Shown here piece after piece: positions 1 to 9,428 of a stretch of DNA of 64,000 nucleotides. Where the stretch lies: contig NZ_AKIW01000023.1 of assembly GCF_000282635.1 (NCBI RefSeq), forward strand, positions 51,071 through 115,070, written 5' to 3'. Origin of the DNA: Variovorax sp. CF313 (lineage in GTDB: Bacteria; Pseudomonadota; Gammaproteobacteria; Burkholderiales; Burkholderiaceae_C). The position numbers and the translations under genes are program-made. Numbering within the stretch: the first letter of the stretch is position 1; every line of letters begins with the position of its first letter. The notes beneath the pieces are model-generated. The model was not told where the DNA came from. It was given only the letters and a program-made list of their open reading frames with translations, and searched no databases.

Positions 1-2
1 GC

Positions 3-278
3 AAGCAGGCCGAAGACCTGCGCAACCAGGAACGCGCGGGCGTGGTCGAAGAGTTGCGCAAGAAGATCGCCGAATACGGTTTGACGGCCTCCGATCTGAA
101 ACTCACCGGCCGTGCGGGCGCCGTCAAGCGCAGTGCAGGCGTCGCGCCCGCCAAGGCTGCCGCCAAATACCGCGGCCCGACGGGCGAAACCTGGTCGGGT
201 GGCCGTGGCCGCAAGCCGCGCTGGGTGACCGAGGCATTGGCTGCGGGCAAGTCGCTTTCCGAGTACGAGATCAAGTAA
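3..278 (+). CDS. H-NS family nucleoid protein, 3' part (5' end outside window)
   Basis: The reading frame is open from the left edge, so this is the C-terminal part of a gene that starts outside the window. The first 35 residues form a charged, heptad-like helix ending in IAEYGLTASDLKL, typical of the oligomerisation segment. The C-terminal 40 residues contain the H-NS DNA-binding core TWSGGRGRKPRWV. A Lys/Ala/Arg linker joins the two. The protein should bind AT-rich or curved DNA and silence genes. It ends in a perfect bidirectional terminator shared with the convergent oxidoreductase gene. Confidence 0.85.
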   Translation, partial: KQAEDLRNQERAGVVEELRKKIAEYGLTASDLKLTGRAGAVKRSAGVAPAKAAAKYRGPTGETWSGGRGRKPRWVTEALAAGKSLSEYEIK

Positions 279-304
279 GCGCCCCTGGCTTCTCCGGGCT
301 GTGG

Positions 305-344
305 CCCAATAAAAAAGCCCGCATGTGCGGGCTTTTTTATTGGG
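305..344. terminator. Bidirectional intrinsic terminator
   Basis: A 40-base perfect palindrome with GC-rich core GCCCGCA/TGCGGGC flanked by A6 on the left and T6 on the right. It can terminate both the H-NS-family gene and the convergent quinone oxidoreductase gene. Confidence 0.9.
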
Positions 345-362
345 CGTTCGCTGGTGGTGCGC

Positions 363-1349
363 TCAGTTCACCATCACCAGTTTTCCTTTGACGCCGCGCG
401 AGCCCATGTGGGCGTAGGCAGCCTTCAATTCCGCCATGGGCATCGTGCTGTCGATCACCGGCTTGATCTTTCCCTGGCCGTACCACTGCGCCAATTCGGC
501 CATCATCTGTGCATTGGCCTTGGGCTCGCGCCTGGCGAAATCCCCCCAGAACACGCCGACCAGCGAAGCGCCTTTCAGCAGTGTCAGGTTCAATGGCAGT
601 GATGGAATCGGGCCGGACGCAAAACCGACAACCAAATAACGGCCGCGCCACCCAATGGAGCGAAAGGCGGGCTCTGCAAAATCACCCCCCACCGGGTCGT
701 AAATGACATCCGGTCCTTTACCGTCGGTGGCGGCCTTGACGGCATCGCGAAAACCGTTGGGCAGTGCATGCGTCGTGTAGTTGATCGTCGCGTCGGCGCC
801 GATGGAGCGGCAAAGCTCGCATTTTTCATCGGTGGAGGCTGCAGCAATCACTCTGGCCCCGGCAGCCTTTGCGATCTGGATGGCCGCCGTGCCCACGCCG
901 CCTGCCGCGCCGAGCACCAGCACGGTTTCGCCGGCCTTGAGTTGCGCTCGGTCCATCAGTGCGTGCCACGAGGTGGCGTAGATCATGATGAAAGCCGCGG
1001 CATCGACGTGGCCGAAACCTTCGGGCAACGGCATGCACAAGGCCGCGGGTGCCAGTGTGTGGGTGCCAAAGCCGCCCGTGCCCGACAGGCAGGCCACGTT
1101 TTGCCCGACCTTGAGGTGCGTGACGCCGTCGCCGACCGCCTGGACCACGCCCGCGTATTCGGAGCCCGGCACGAAGGGCAGGGGCGGCTTCATCTGGTAT
1201 TTGTTCTGCACGATCAGCAGATCGGGGAAATTCAGGCTCGCAGCCTTGATTTCGATCAGCACCTGGCCCGGGCCCGGGGTCGGGGTCGGCAGTTCCTTCC
1301 AGGTCAGCGCGTCGACGCCGGTGGGGTTTTCGCAAAGCCATGCGTGCAT
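363..1349 (-). CDS. NADPH:quinone oxidoreductase family protein (zinc-less MDR)
   Basis: Medium-chain reductase of 328 residues, probably reducing quinones or enones with NADPH in the cytoplasm. The N-terminal GroES-like half includes PFVPGSEYAGVV (residues 59-70). The Rossmann half has LGAAGGVGTAAIQIA (about 147-160). The catalytic-zinc cysteine cluster of alcohol dehydrogenases is absent, as in the QOR branch. I chose the ATG at 1349 because a GAAGGAGA ribosome-binding site precedes it; the frame is open further upstream but without a site. It is divergent from surE. The exact substrate is unknown. Confidence 0.88.
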   Translation of the reverse strand: MHAWLCENPTGVDALTWKELPTPTPGPGQVLIEIKAASLNFPDLLIVQNKYQMKPPLPFVPGSEYAGVVQAVGDGVTHLKVGQNVACLSGTGGFGTHTLAPAALCMPLPEGFGHVDAAAFIMIYATSWHALMDRAQLKAGETVLVLGAAGGVGTAAIQIAKAAGARVIAAASTDEKCELCRSIGADATINYTTHALPNGFRDAVKAATDGKGPDVIYDPVGGDFAEPAFRSIGWRGRYLVVGFASGPIPSLPLNLTLLKGASLVGVFWGDFARREPKANAQMMAELAQWYGQGKIKPVIDSTMPMAELKAAYAHMGSRGVKGKLVMVN

Positions 1350-1476
1350 GCTCGAGTCTCCTTCGTGTGAGTCGGATGGGGCCAAAGAATGCGGGCGATG
1401 ATAGGCGGCGCGGCAGGGTGGGCTTGTCCCTGCTGCGACGCACCCGGCGCCTACAATCCCGGGCATCCAGGACACC

Positions 1477-2235
1477 ATGAAGATACTAATTTCCAACGAC
1501 GATGGCTTTCAGGCGCCGGGCATCGTCGCACTGCATGACGCGCTCAGGGACATCGCCGATGTCGAGGTGGTCGCGCCCGAGCACAACAACAGTGCCAAAT
1601 CGAACGCGCTGACCCTGGCGGCACCGCTCTATGTGCGCGAGGCGCACAACGGCTTTCGCTACGTGACGGGCACGCCGGCCGATTGCGTGCACATCGCGCT
1701 CAAGGGCCTGCTCGACTACCGGCCCGACCTGGTGGTCTCCGGCATCAACAACGGCGCCAACATGGGCGACGACACCATTTATTCGGGCACGGTCGGCGCG
1801 GCGATGGAGGCCTACCTGTTCGGCATTCCGGCCATCGCGTTCTCGCAGATCGAAAAGGGCTGGGCGCATGTGGATGCGGCCGCCCAGGTGGCGCGGCGGC
1901 TGGTGCAGCAGATCGAGCGCGAGCGCATGCTGGGAGGCGCCGCCTTCCTGCTCAACGTGAACGTGCCGAACCTGCCTTTCGACGAGCTGAAGCCCGTCAA
2001 GGTCTGCAGGCTCGGCCGCCGCCATGCGGCGGAGAAGGTAATCACCCAGGACAGCCCGCGAGGCGAAACCATGTACTGGATCGCCGGCGCAGGCGGCGCC
2101 AAGGACAGCGGCGAAGGCACCGACTTCCATGCCACCGCAGCCGGCCACATCGCGCTGACACCGCTGCAGATCGACCTGACCGACCACGCCAACCTTGGCC
2201 AATGGCGCGAGACGGTGGCCCGTCTCGGCAGTTGA
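1477..2235 (+). CDS. surE: 5'/3'-nucleotidase SurE
   Basis: Metal-dependent nucleoside monophosphatase of 252 residues, linked to stationary-phase survival. The N-terminus MKILISNDDGFQAPGI carries the metal-binding Asp pair (D8, D9). APEHNNSAKSNALT supplies the conserved Ser/Asn ligand region and SGINNGANMGDDTIYSGTV is the second family signature. Length matches the family (about 250). It is the first gene of the classic surE-pcm-nlpD-rpoS order and its stop lies one base before the pcm start, implying translational coupling. Confidence 0.97.
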   Translation: MKILISNDDGFQAPGIVALHDALRDIADVEVVAPEHNNSAKSNALTLAAPLYVREAHNGFRYVTGTPADCVHIALKGLLDYRPDLVVSGINNGANMGDDTIYSGTVGAAMEAYLFGIPAIAFSQIEKGWAHVDAAAQVARRLVQQIERERMLGGAAFLLNVNVPNLPFDELKPVKVCRLGRRHAAEKVITQDSPRGETMYWIAGAGGAKDSGEGTDFHATAAGHIALTPLQIDLTDHANLGQWRETVARLGS

Positions 2236-2236
2236 C

Positions 2237-3010
2237 ATGGCCACGCAGCGGCCGAGTTTCCCCGTTCGCCTGACACCCACCGCTTCGGCCGCCACGCGAG
2301 GGCGCATGCCCGCCGTGCCGGCCAAGCCCATGGTGCCGTCCACGCCTTCGATGGCTTCCGATGCCGTGCGCGCGCGCATGGTGCAGAGGCTCGCGGCGCA
2401 GGGCATCTCCGATCCGCGGGTGCTGCGCGCAATGGGCGCCGTGGAGCGGCATCGCTTTGTCGACAGTGCGCTGGTCAACCAAGCCTACGAAGACACGAGC
2501 CTGCCGATCGGGTTGGGACAGACCATTTCGAAGCCCAACGTGGTGGCCCGCATGATCGAGCTGCTGATGGGCGCACCCGCGCTGGCTGGAAAGCCGCAGG
2601 ACAAGCTCGGCCGCGTGCTCGAGATCGGCACCGGTTGCGGCTATCAGGCTGCGGTGCTGAATCATGTGGCCACCGAGGTCTACAGCATCGAGCGCCTGCG
2701 CGGCCTGCACGAGCGCGCGCGCGCCAATCTGCGGCACTTCCGGCTGGCCACAGTACACCTGATGCTGGGCGACGGGATGATCGGCTATGCCAAGGGCGCG
2801 CCCTACGCCGGCATCATTGCCGCGGCTGGCGGCGAAGCCGTGCCCGAGGCCTGGATTACGCAGCTCGCGGTGGGCGGCCGCATCGTGGCACCGACCCATT
2901 CCGCAAGTGGTGGCCAGGCCCTTGTCGTCATCGACAAGACCCCGCGGGGACTGGAGCGCCTCATTCTTGAGGCGGTTCACTTTGTCCCCCTAAAATCAGG
3001 CATCGCTTGA
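2237..3010 (+). CDS. pcm: Protein-L-isoaspartate O-methyltransferase
   Basis: Repairs damaged proteins by SAM-dependent methylation of L-isoaspartyl residues. The family motif PIGLGQTISKP lies at residues 90-100 and the SAM-binding glycine motif VLEIGTGCGYQAAV at about 127-140. I chose the ATG at 2237, one base after the surE stop (257 residues). An upstream in-frame ATG at 2195 would overlap surE by 41 bases and is less likely. An N-terminal extension of about 40 Ala/Pro-rich residues precedes the domain, compared with the roughly 208-residue E. coli protein. It sits in the surE-pcm-nlpD-rpoS cluster. Confidence 0.95.
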   Translation: MATQRPSFPVRLTPTASAATRGRMPAVPAKPMVPSTPSMASDAVRARMVQRLAAQGISDPRVLRAMGAVERHRFVDSALVNQAYEDTSLPIGLGQTISKPNVVARMIELLMGAPALAGKPQDKLGRVLEIGTGCGYQAAVLNHVATEVYSIERLRGLHERARANLRHFRLATVHLMLGDGMIGYAKGAPYAGIIAAAGGEAVPEAWITQLAVGGRIVAPTHSASGGQALVVIDKTPRGLERLILEAVHFVPLKSGIA

Positions 3011-3021
3011 AGGAATAACAA

Positions 3022-3933
3022 ATGCAGGGTTTTGGCAATCGGAGTTGGTTCGCTGGCGTCACGTTGGCCTTTGTGCTCGTGATCGCGGGCTGTTCCACAC
3101 CGCGCGGGCCGGCGCCGGTCGAAGACCGCGGCACCATGTCGCGCGCGCCTGGCGCAGCAGTGCCCGGCGGCCCGCCCATCACCACCGACGCCAACGGCAA
3201 GCCGCTCGCCGGCATCGAAAACTATGGCAAGCCCGGCTACTACGCCGTGCGTCCTGGCGACACCATTCGCCGCATCGGTGCCGACACCGGCCAGCGCTGG
3301 CAGGACATCGTTCGCTGGAACAGTATCGAGAACCCCGACCTGATCGAAGTCGGCCAGGTGCTGCGCGTGATTCCGCCGGCAGGTTCGGGAACGGTCGTCG
3401 CGGCCGCGCCTGCAACACCGCCCGCCGCTTCGCCCGAAGGTGTGGTCACGAAGCCCGTGACGCCGCAGCCTGCGGTGGTGCCCTCGGCGCCCGCCAGCAG
3501 CGCGACGACCAAACCGCCGGTCACGGCTTCGCCGGCCGGTCCCGGCAGCGGAAATGTGGGTGATGAAGACATCGGCTGGATCTGGCCTGCGAGCGGTTCG
3601 CTGATCGCGGGCTTCGATGAGGCCAAGAACAAGGGCTACGACATCAGCGGCAAGGCGGGCGACCCTGTGCTGGCTGCCGCCGACGGTCGCGTGGTCTATG
3701 CGGGCGCAGGCCTGCGTGGCTACGGCAACCTGATCATCCTGAAGCACAACAACACCTACCTCACGGCGTATGCCCACAACCAGACGCTGCTCGTGAAGGA
3801 AGACCAGTCGGTTCAGAAGGGCCAGAAAATCGCCGAAATGGGCAACAGCGACGCCGATCGCGTGAAGCTGCATTTCGAGATCCGCCGCCAGGGCAAGCCC
3901 GTCGACCCTTCGCGCTACCTGCCCGGCCGGTGA
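3022..3933 (+). CDS. nlpD: NlpD-like lipoprotein, LysM plus degenerate M23 (amidase activator)
   Basis: Outer-membrane lipoprotein of 303 residues that should activate a periplasmic cell-wall amidase during division. The lipobox IAGC places the lipidated cysteine at residue 24. A LysM domain (about 73-117) begins [15 protein letters not shown] Pro/Ala-rich linker follows, then an M23/LytM domain (about 195-300). The first zinc histidine is replaced (NKGYDI where active enzymes have an HxGxD-type motif), although YAHN and LHFEIR remain, so it is probably non-catalytic. An AAGGAA site precedes the ATG. Directly upstream of rpoS; in related bacteria an rpoS promoter lies inside nlpD, which I cannot see directly. 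Confidence 0.94.
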   Translation: MQGFGNRSWFAGVTLAFVLVIAGCSTPRGPAPVEDRGTMSRAPGAAVPGGPPITTDANGKPLAGIENYGKPGYYAVRPGDTIRRIGADTGQRWQDIVRWNSIENPDLIEVGQVLRVIPPAGSGTVVAAAPATPPAASPEGVVTKPVTPQPAVVPSAPASSATTKPPVTASPAGPGSGNVGDEDIGWIWPASGSLIAGFDEAKNKGYDISGKAGDPVLAAADGRVVYAGAGLRGYGNLIILKHNNTYLTAYAHNQTLLVKEDQSVQKGQKIAEMGNSDADRVKLHFEIRRQGKPVDPSRYLPGR

Positions 3934-3937
3934 TGCC

Positions 3938-4987
3938 ATGGCTGCTTCCCGCCCCCGCCGCACGCTGTTGCCCGTGCGCGGGTTGGCGGGCAGGGGCAAC
4001 CCATCTCCCGACAATGGTTGTCGTGAGTTCAACGGTGAGAGCGTTCACCCGCCACCGGAAGAGGGCTTAGAAGAACCACCAGCGGTGGACAGCGCGCTGC
4101 CTGCAGGCACTGTGAGCGAACAAATCGGCGGCGAGGGGGCGGATGCGTTGACCATCTACCTGCGCCAGGTCCGTCGCACCGAACTCTTCACGCCTGCGCA
4201 GGAATACCAGACCGCATGCGCCGCGCGAGCCGGCGACTTCGCGGCGCGGCAATCGATGATCGAGCACAACCTGCGGCTCGTGGTCAATATCGCCAAGAGC
4301 TACCTGGGCCGTGGCGTGCCGCTGTCGGACCTCATCGAGGAAGGCAATCTCGGCCTGATGCACGCCATCACCAAGTTCGAGCCCGAACGCGGTTTTCGCT
4401 TTTCCACTTACGCGACCTGGTGGATCCGCCAGTCCGTCGAGCGTGCGGTCATGACGCAGGCGCGCGCGATCCGGTTGCCGGTGCATGTGGTGCGTGAGCT
4501 GCAGCAGGTGCTGCGGGCCCGCCGCACACTCGAAGGCGACGCCGAATTCCTCGCGCACCGGCCCGATGGCGTGCGCGTGGAAGACATCGCCGCGCTGCTC
4601 GGCCGCGAGGTGCAGGCGGTGGCCGACCTGCTGGCCCTGTCCGAAGCCCCGCGCTCGCTGGACGCGGGTGACGCGCGCGGGGACGAGGGCTTCACGCTGG
4701 CCGACACCGTGGCTTCCGAGGACGGGCAGGGCAGCCCGACCGACGTGACGCACATGCACGAGGTGGAGCGCCTGCTCGATCAGTGGGTGCTCGCCCTCGA
4801 TGCGCGCGAACGCGAGGTGCTGGAGGGGCGCTATGGCCTGCACGACCGCGAGCCCGAAACGCTGGAGGTGCTGAGCGTGCGCCTCGGCCTCACGCGCGAG
4901 CGCGTCAGGCAGATCCAGAACGAGGCGCTGGCCAAGATGCGCCGCCAACTGGCCCGCGCTGGCGTCGAGCGCGACGCGCTGTTCTAG
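3938..4987 (+). CDS. rpoS: RNA polymerase sigma factor RpoS
   Basis: Stationary-phase and general stress sigma factor, 349 residues. Region 1.2 is seen as [17 protein letters not shown]. Region 2 includes [36 protein letters not shown] and [17 protein letters not shown] (the core-binding and -10 contacts). Region 4 ends with [18 protein letters not shown], the -35-binding helix-turn-helix. It starts four bases after the nlpD stop. The position after nlpD separates it from housekeeping RpoD, and the first 65 residues are a poorly conserved leader. Shorter starts within that leader cannot be excluded. Confidence 0.96.
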   Translation: MAASRPRRTLLPVRGLAGRGNPSPDNGCREFNGESVHPPPEEGLEEPPAVDSALPAGTVSEQIGGEGADALTIYLRQVRRTELFTPAQEYQTACAARAGDFAARQSMIEHNLRLVVNIAKSYLGRGVPLSDLIEEGNLGLMHAITKFEPERGFRFSTYATWWIRQSVERAVMTQARAIRLPVHVVRELQQVLRARRTLEGDAEFLAHRPDGVRVEDIAALLGREVQAVADLLALSEAPRSLDAGDARGDEGFTLADTVASEDGQGSPTDVTHMHEVERLLDQWVLALDAREREVLEGRYGLHDREPETLEVLSVRLGLTRERVRQIQNEALAKMRRQLARAGVERDALF

Positions 4988-5017
4988 CTGCCTCGGCCAC
5001 GCTGAGACAATCGGGGG

Positions 5018-6466
5018 ATGACGGAATCCATCGAAGAAAACAAAGCCCCCGCGAAAGTCCCCACGAATCCCGGTGAAGAGTGGCTGCAGGTCGAGTCTCT
5101 CGACCTCGACGCGCAGGGCGTATCGCACAAGGCCGACGGCATGGTCGTGTTCATCGAAGGCGCATTGCCTTTCGAGGAAGTGCAGTTCAATGTCCATCGC
5201 CGCAAGAACAACTGGGAGCAGGGCACGGTCACGGCCATCCGCCGCGAATCGTCGCAGCGCGTGCGCCCGGGCTGCCCCCATTTCGGCCTGCACACCGGCG
5301 CCTGCGGCGGCTGCAAGATGCAGCACCTGGATGCGGCCGCCCAGGTGGCCGTGAAGCAGCGCGCACTGGAAGACAACCTTTGGCACCTCGGCAAGGTCAA
5401 GCCTGAGAACCTGCTGCGGCCGCTCGAAGGGCCGACCTGGCACTACCGCTACCGCGCGCGCCTCTCGGTACGCCACGTGGTCAAGAAGGGCACGGTGCTG
5501 ATCGGTTTCCACGAGCGCAAGAGCCGCTACCTGGCCGACATGCAGGTGTGCCCCGTGCTGCCGAAGCAGGTCAGCGACATGCTGATGCCGCTGCGCGCGC
5601 TCATCGGCTCGATGGACGCGCGCGAAACCTGCCCGCAGATCGAACTGGCCTGCGGCGACGCCCCCGACTCAACGCGGCTCGGCACCATCGCGCTGGTGCT
5701 GCGGCATCTTGAACCGCTCTCGCGCGCAGACATCGATCGGCTGAAGGCCTTTGCCGAGAAGAACGAGGGCGTTCAATGGTGGCTGCAGGCCAAGGGGCCG
5801 GACACCGTGAAGCTGCTGGAAGAGGGCGGCACGCCGCTGGCATACCGGCTGCCCGAGTTCGACGTCACGATGCCATTCAAGCCCACTGACTTCACGCAGG
5901 TCAATCCGCACATCAATCGGGCGCTGGTGGGCAAGGCACTGCGTTTGCTCGACGTGCAGCCCGAAGAGCGCGTGATCGACTGGTTCTGCGGCCTCGGCAA
6001 CTTCACCTTGCCGCTGGCGAGCCGGGCTCGCGAGGTGCTGGGCATCGAGGGCAGCGACACGCTGGTGGCGCGCGCAACCGACAACTTCAACAGGAATCAG
6101 CCAGCGACGTCGGCCCGGCGGGCACTGTCGCCCGCCACTTTCGTGGCGCGCAACCTGTTCGACATGACACCGGAAATGCTTGTGGCCGACGGCAGTGCCG
6201 ACAAGTGGCTGGTCGATCCGCCGCGCGAAGGCGCCTTCGCGCTGGCCAAGGCCATGGCCGACCTTCATCAGCAGCCCGAGCTGCGAACCGATGGCTGGAC
6301 ACCGCCGAAGCGCATCGTGTACGTGAGCTGCAATCCGTCGACGCTTGCGCGCGATGCCGGCTTGCTGGTGCACCAGGCGGGCTACCGCTGCACCTTCGCG
6401 GGGGTGGTCAACATGTTCCCGCACACCGCGCACGTCGAGTCGATTGCAGTCTTCGAGCTGGAATGA
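5018..6466 (+). CDS. rlmD: 23S rRNA (uracil(1939)-C(5))-methyltransferase RlmD
   Basis: SAM-dependent methylation of U1939 in 23S rRNA, 482 residues. A TRAM-like N-terminal domain is followed by Fe-S cysteines C86, C96 and C99 ([14 protein letters not shown]) and C178 (QVCPVL). The C-terminal methyltransferase has [14 protein letters not shown], the DPPREGA motif and catalytic [12 protein letters not shown]86 and C96 are nine residues apart where E. coli RumA has five. A GGGGG purine run lies just before the ATG. It follows rpoS by 30 bases and ends in a strong bidirectional terminator. Confidence 0.94.
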   Translation: MTESIEENKAPAKVPTNPGEEWLQVESLDLDAQGVSHKADGMVVFIEGALPFEEVQFNVHRRKNNWEQGTVTAIRRESSQRVRPGCPHFGLHTGACGGCKMQHLDAAAQVAVKQRALEDNLWHLGKVKPENLLRPLEGPTWHYRYRARLSVRHVVKKGTVLIGFHERKSRYLADMQVCPVLPKQVSDMLMPLRALIGSMDARETCPQIELACGDAPDSTRLGTIALVLRHLEPLSRADIDRLKAFAEKNEGVQWWLQAKGPDTVKLLEEGGTPLAYRLPEFDVTMPFKPTDFTQVNPHINRALVGKALRLLDVQPEERVIDWFCGLGNFTLPLASRAREVLGIEGSDTLVARATDNFNRNQPATSARRALSPATFVARNLFDMTPEMLVADGSADKWLVDPPREGAFALAKAMADLHQQPELRTDGWTPPKRIVYVSCNPSTLARDAGLLVHQAGYRCTFAGVVNMFPHTAHVESIAVFELE

Positions 6467-6492
6467 AAAAAGGGCCCTTCCGGGCCCTTTTT
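6467..6492. terminator. Bidirectional intrinsic terminator
   Basis: AAAAAGGGCCC-TTCC-GGGCCCTTTTT hairpin with A and T runs on both sides, located between the convergent rlmD and Bax inhibitor-1 genes. Confidence 0.9.
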
Positions 6493-6511
6493 CTTGCTGC
6501 GCGTGATTCGC

Positions 6512-7213
6512 TCAATCGCGTTCGCCGCCGAAGATGCCCAGCAGCGCCAGCAGGCTCTGGAACACATTGAACAGGTCGAGGTACAGCGCGAGCGTGGCGC
6601 TGATGTAGTTGGTTTCGCCGCCGTCCATGATCTGCTTCAGGTCATAGAGCATGTAGGCCGAGAAGATGCCGATGGCGGCCACCGAGATGACCAGCATGCC
6701 CGTGGTCGAACCGACGAACACGTTGATGATCGCGCCGAACATCAGCACCAGCGCGCCGACGAACAGGAACTTGCCCATGCCCGACAGGTCGCGCTTGATG
6801 ATCGTTGCCAGCGAGGCCATCACGAGGAACACGCCGGCGGTGCCGCCGAAGGCCGTCATGACGAGTTCGGAGCCGTTCTTGAAGCCCAGCACCATCGCGA
6901 TCAGGCGCGACAGCATCAGGCCCATGAAGAAGGTGAAGCCCAGCAGCACGGGCACGCCGGCGGCGGAGTTCTTGGTCTTTTCGATGGCGAACATGAAGCC
7001 GAACGCGCCGCCGAGGAAAACCATGAGGCCCAGCCCACCCGTGAGCGAGCGGGTGATGCCGGTGCTGACGCCGATCCATGCGCCCAACACGGTGGGCAGC
7101 ATGCTCAGCGCGAGAAGCCAGTAGGTGTTGCGCAGCACGCGCTGGCGTTCAGCCTGCGCCAACGGCTGGCCATAGCCAGCGGAAGTGTCTAGGGTGGTGA
7201 CGCGGTCGTTCAT
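6512..7213 (-). CDS. Bax inhibitor-1/YccA family membrane protein
   Basis: Inner-membrane protein of 233 residues with about seven hydrophobic helices after a soluble N-terminus of about 35 residues. It belongs to the UPF0005/BI-1 family, whose bacterial members are linked to proton/calcium leak or FtsH-related proteolysis. Visible family features include the Gly-rich helix GGLGLMVFLGGAFGFMFAIE and the C-terminal DLFNVFQSLLALLGIF. I chose the ATG at 7213 because an AGGAG site sits about ten bases upstream; the longer open frame to 7312 has no support. The function here is unknown. Confidence 0.9.
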   Translation of the reverse strand: MNDRVTTLDTSAGYGQPLAQAERQRVLRNTYWLLALSMLPTVLGAWIGVSTGITRSLTGGLGLMVFLGGAFGFMFAIEKTKNSAAGVPVLLGFTFFMGLMLSRLIAMVLGFKNGSELVMTAFGGTAGVFLVMASLATIIKRDLSGMGKFLFVGALVLMFGAIINVFVGSTTGMLVISVAAIGIFSAYMLYDLKQIMDGGETNYISATLALYLDLFNVFQSLLALLGIFGGERD

Positions 7214-7378
7214 GGCCGGAGCTCCTGTGGTTGCTGCAGTGACGCAGTTTGGGCGCATTCTAGGGGGCTGCAAGAGGGGGTGTCGAAAAGACCGTATGCG
7301 GGGTGTTCCCAAGCCCTGAAGACACCCCTGGCCGCATGGCCGTTATGCTGTCGGGTTTTCACGAAACCAGAGCCCATC

Positions 7379-7786
7379 ATGAAGACCAAGTCATTCCTCG
7401 AACTCGCCGACGTCAAGGCCGTGGCCGCAGCGGCCGAAGCCGAGGCCCTCAAGAACAACTGGGCGGTGACCATCGCCATCTCCGACGACGCAGGCAACCT
7501 GCTCTGGCTGCAGCGGCTGGATGGCGCCGCGGCATTGTCTTCGCACATTGCGCCTGCCAAGGCCCACACGGCAGCCATGGGCCGGCGCGAAAGCAAGGTC
7601 TATGAAGACATCATCAACGGCGGCCGCACGGCGTTCCTGACGGCGCCTGAAGTGCAGGGCCTGCTCGAAGGCGGCGTGCCGATCGTCAAGGACGGCCACG
7701 TGATCGGCGCCGTCGGCGTGAGCGGCGTGAAGTCGAACGAAGACGCGCAGATCGCCAAGGCGGGCATCGCCGCCCTCGGCCTCTGA
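7379..7786 (+). CDS. DUF336 (GlcG/HbpS-like) protein
   Basis: Compact protein of 135 residues in the GlcG/HbpS family. The pattern includes AISDDAGNLLWLQRLDGA near the middle, SHIAPAKAHTAA and the glycine-rich VPIVKDGHVIGAVGVSG near the C-terminus. Some members bind haem or act in glycolate or propanediol metabolism. There is no signal peptide when started at the ATG at 7379, whose frame is open further upstream. It lies next to the hemP/ton iron genes, so haem binding is possible, but this is inference only. It is followed by its own terminator. Confidence 0.85.
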   Translation: MKTKSFLELADVKAVAAAAEAEALKNNWAVTIAISDDAGNLLWLQRLDGAAALSSHIAPAKAHTAAMGRRESKVYEDIINGGRTAFLTAPEVQGLLEGGVPIVKDGHVIGAVGVSGVKSNEDAQIAKAGIAALGL

Positions 7787-7806
7787 GTTTTTCTTCTGCA
7801 CAAAGC

Positions 7807-7834
7807 AAAACGCCGACTTCGAGGTCGGCGTTTT
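7807..7834 (+). terminator. Intrinsic terminator after the DUF336 gene
   Basis: AAAACGCCGAC-TTCGAG-GTCGGCGTTTT perfect stem followed by CTTTT; lies 20 bases after the DUF336 stop. Confidence 0.88.
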
Positions 7835-7967
7835 CTTTTGGGTGCTTCAGCGTGAAAAAAAGCTTGGCTAGTCGGCGAACCGTTGGCTAGCAAAAAACGA
7901 CCCTTCGGAGATGAATCTCCTCGAGTCGCCCCACGATGAAACTTGCGCGAAGGGCGGACTGGACGAC

Positions 7968-8180
7968 CTACTTGGTCAGGATCAGCTTGCCGAGTTTGGT
8001 GGCTTGAAGCCGGTAGAGGGAGCCGTTGTGCATGATGCCCACGGTCTTGCTTCCCTTCAGAAGTTCGGTGCTCTCGACCACTGGCGCCGGACGCATTGCC
8101 TGGATGGACGCATGGCCGCCACCCGACTGGTCGAGCGAAGGATGGTTCAGGACAGAAAAGGCATTCGGTGTGGCTGGCAT
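7968..8180 (-). CDS. hemP: Hemin uptake protein HemP
   Basis: Small protein of 70 residues. The C-terminal half matches the HemP family pattern: VESTELLKGSKTVGIMHNG, then LYRLQATKLGKLILTK at the extreme C-terminus. HemP-type proteins are Fur-repressed and promote haem uptake, in some betaproteobacteria by activating haem receptor expression. I chose the ATG at 8180; the longer frame to 8237 would run into the Fur-like box. It lies downstream of the tonB-exbB-exbD terminator and has its own Fur-controlled promoter region. The haem receptor itself is not in this window. Confidence 0.86.
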   Translation of the reverse strand: MPATPNAFSVLNHPSLDQSGGGHASIQAMRPAPVVESTELLKGSKTVGIMHNGSLYRLQATKLGKLILTK

Positions 8181-8210
8181 CTGGGTTTCCCTATCGAAGC
8201 GATTAGTTAA

Positions 8211-8225
8211 TGATAATGATTCGCA
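8211..8225 (-). promoter_or_regulatory. Fur box upstream of hemP
   Basis: TGATAAT-G-ATTCGCA fits the Fur 7-1-7 consensus TGATAATNATTATCA at 12 of 14 positions by hand count. It lies 31 bases upstream of the hemP ATG, where bound Fur would block the promoter when iron is plentiful. Confidence 0.75.
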
Positions 8226-8227
8226 AT

Positions 8228-8257
8228 AAAAAGTCAATCGTCGCGATCGACTTTTTT
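8228..8257 (-). terminator. Terminator of the tonB-exbB-exbD operon
   Basis: Stem AAAAAGTCAATCG/CGATCGACTTTTT with a three-base loop (one G-U pair) and T-runs on either strand. It is placed just downstream of exbD and upstream of the hemP Fur box, separating the two transcripts. Confidence 0.8.
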
Positions 8258-8273
8258 GGCTTGCGATGTCAGA

Positions 8274-8687
8274 TCACTTCGCTTCGGGCTCCGTGATGAA
8301 GCCGATCTTGCGCACGCCGGCTTCGCGGGCCTCCGACATCGCCTTGGCCACGCGCTCGTAGCGCACGGCCTTGTCGCCGCGGATGTGCAGCTCGGGCTGC
8401 GGTTCCTTGGCGGCTTCGGCGGCGAGGCGGTTGGGCAACTCGCTGTCGTCGATCTTCTGTTCGTTCCAGTAGTACGAGCCATCGGCCGTCACGCTGAACA
8501 GGATGTTCTGCGGCTTCGGCTGTTCGGGTTCGCTGCTGGCGCGCGGCAGGTCGATGTTGACCGCGTGCTTCATCACCGGCACGGTGATGATGAAGATGAT
8601 GAGGAGCACCAGCATGACGTCGACCAGCGGTGTCATGTTGATCTCGTTCATCACCTCATCGGGTTCGTCTTGTGTACCGAAGGCCAT
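8274..8687 (-). CDS. exbD: TonB-system biopolymer transport protein ExbD
   Basis: Inner-membrane component of the TonB-ExbB-ExbD motor that passes proton-motive energy to outer-membrane receptors. It has 137 residues with a single transmembrane helix (about 19-39) that contains the essential membrane aspartate (D23 in TPLVDVMLVLL) and a periplasmic C-terminal domain. MNEINMTPLVDVMLVLLIIF is the family signature. It follows exbB with a five-base gap and is the last gene of a tonB-exbB-exbD operon. A hairpin with T-run follows. Confidence 0.95.
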   Translation of the reverse strand: MAFGTQDEPDEVMNEINMTPLVDVMLVLLIIFIITVPVMKHAVNIDLPRASSEPEQPKPQNILFSVTADGSYYWNEQKIDDSELPNRLAAEAAKEPQPELHIRGDKAVRYERVAKAMSEAREAGVRKIGFITEPEAK

Positions 8688-8692
8688 GGCAC

Positions 8693-9406
<714 letters not shown>

Positions 9407-9428
9407 ACGAAGTTGCTCCAGAGAAAAA

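Noticed and set aside
7863..7892. Direct repeat of TTGGCTAG after the DUF336 gene
   Set aside because: Only two short copies with no array structure; not enough to call a CRISPR or an attachment site.
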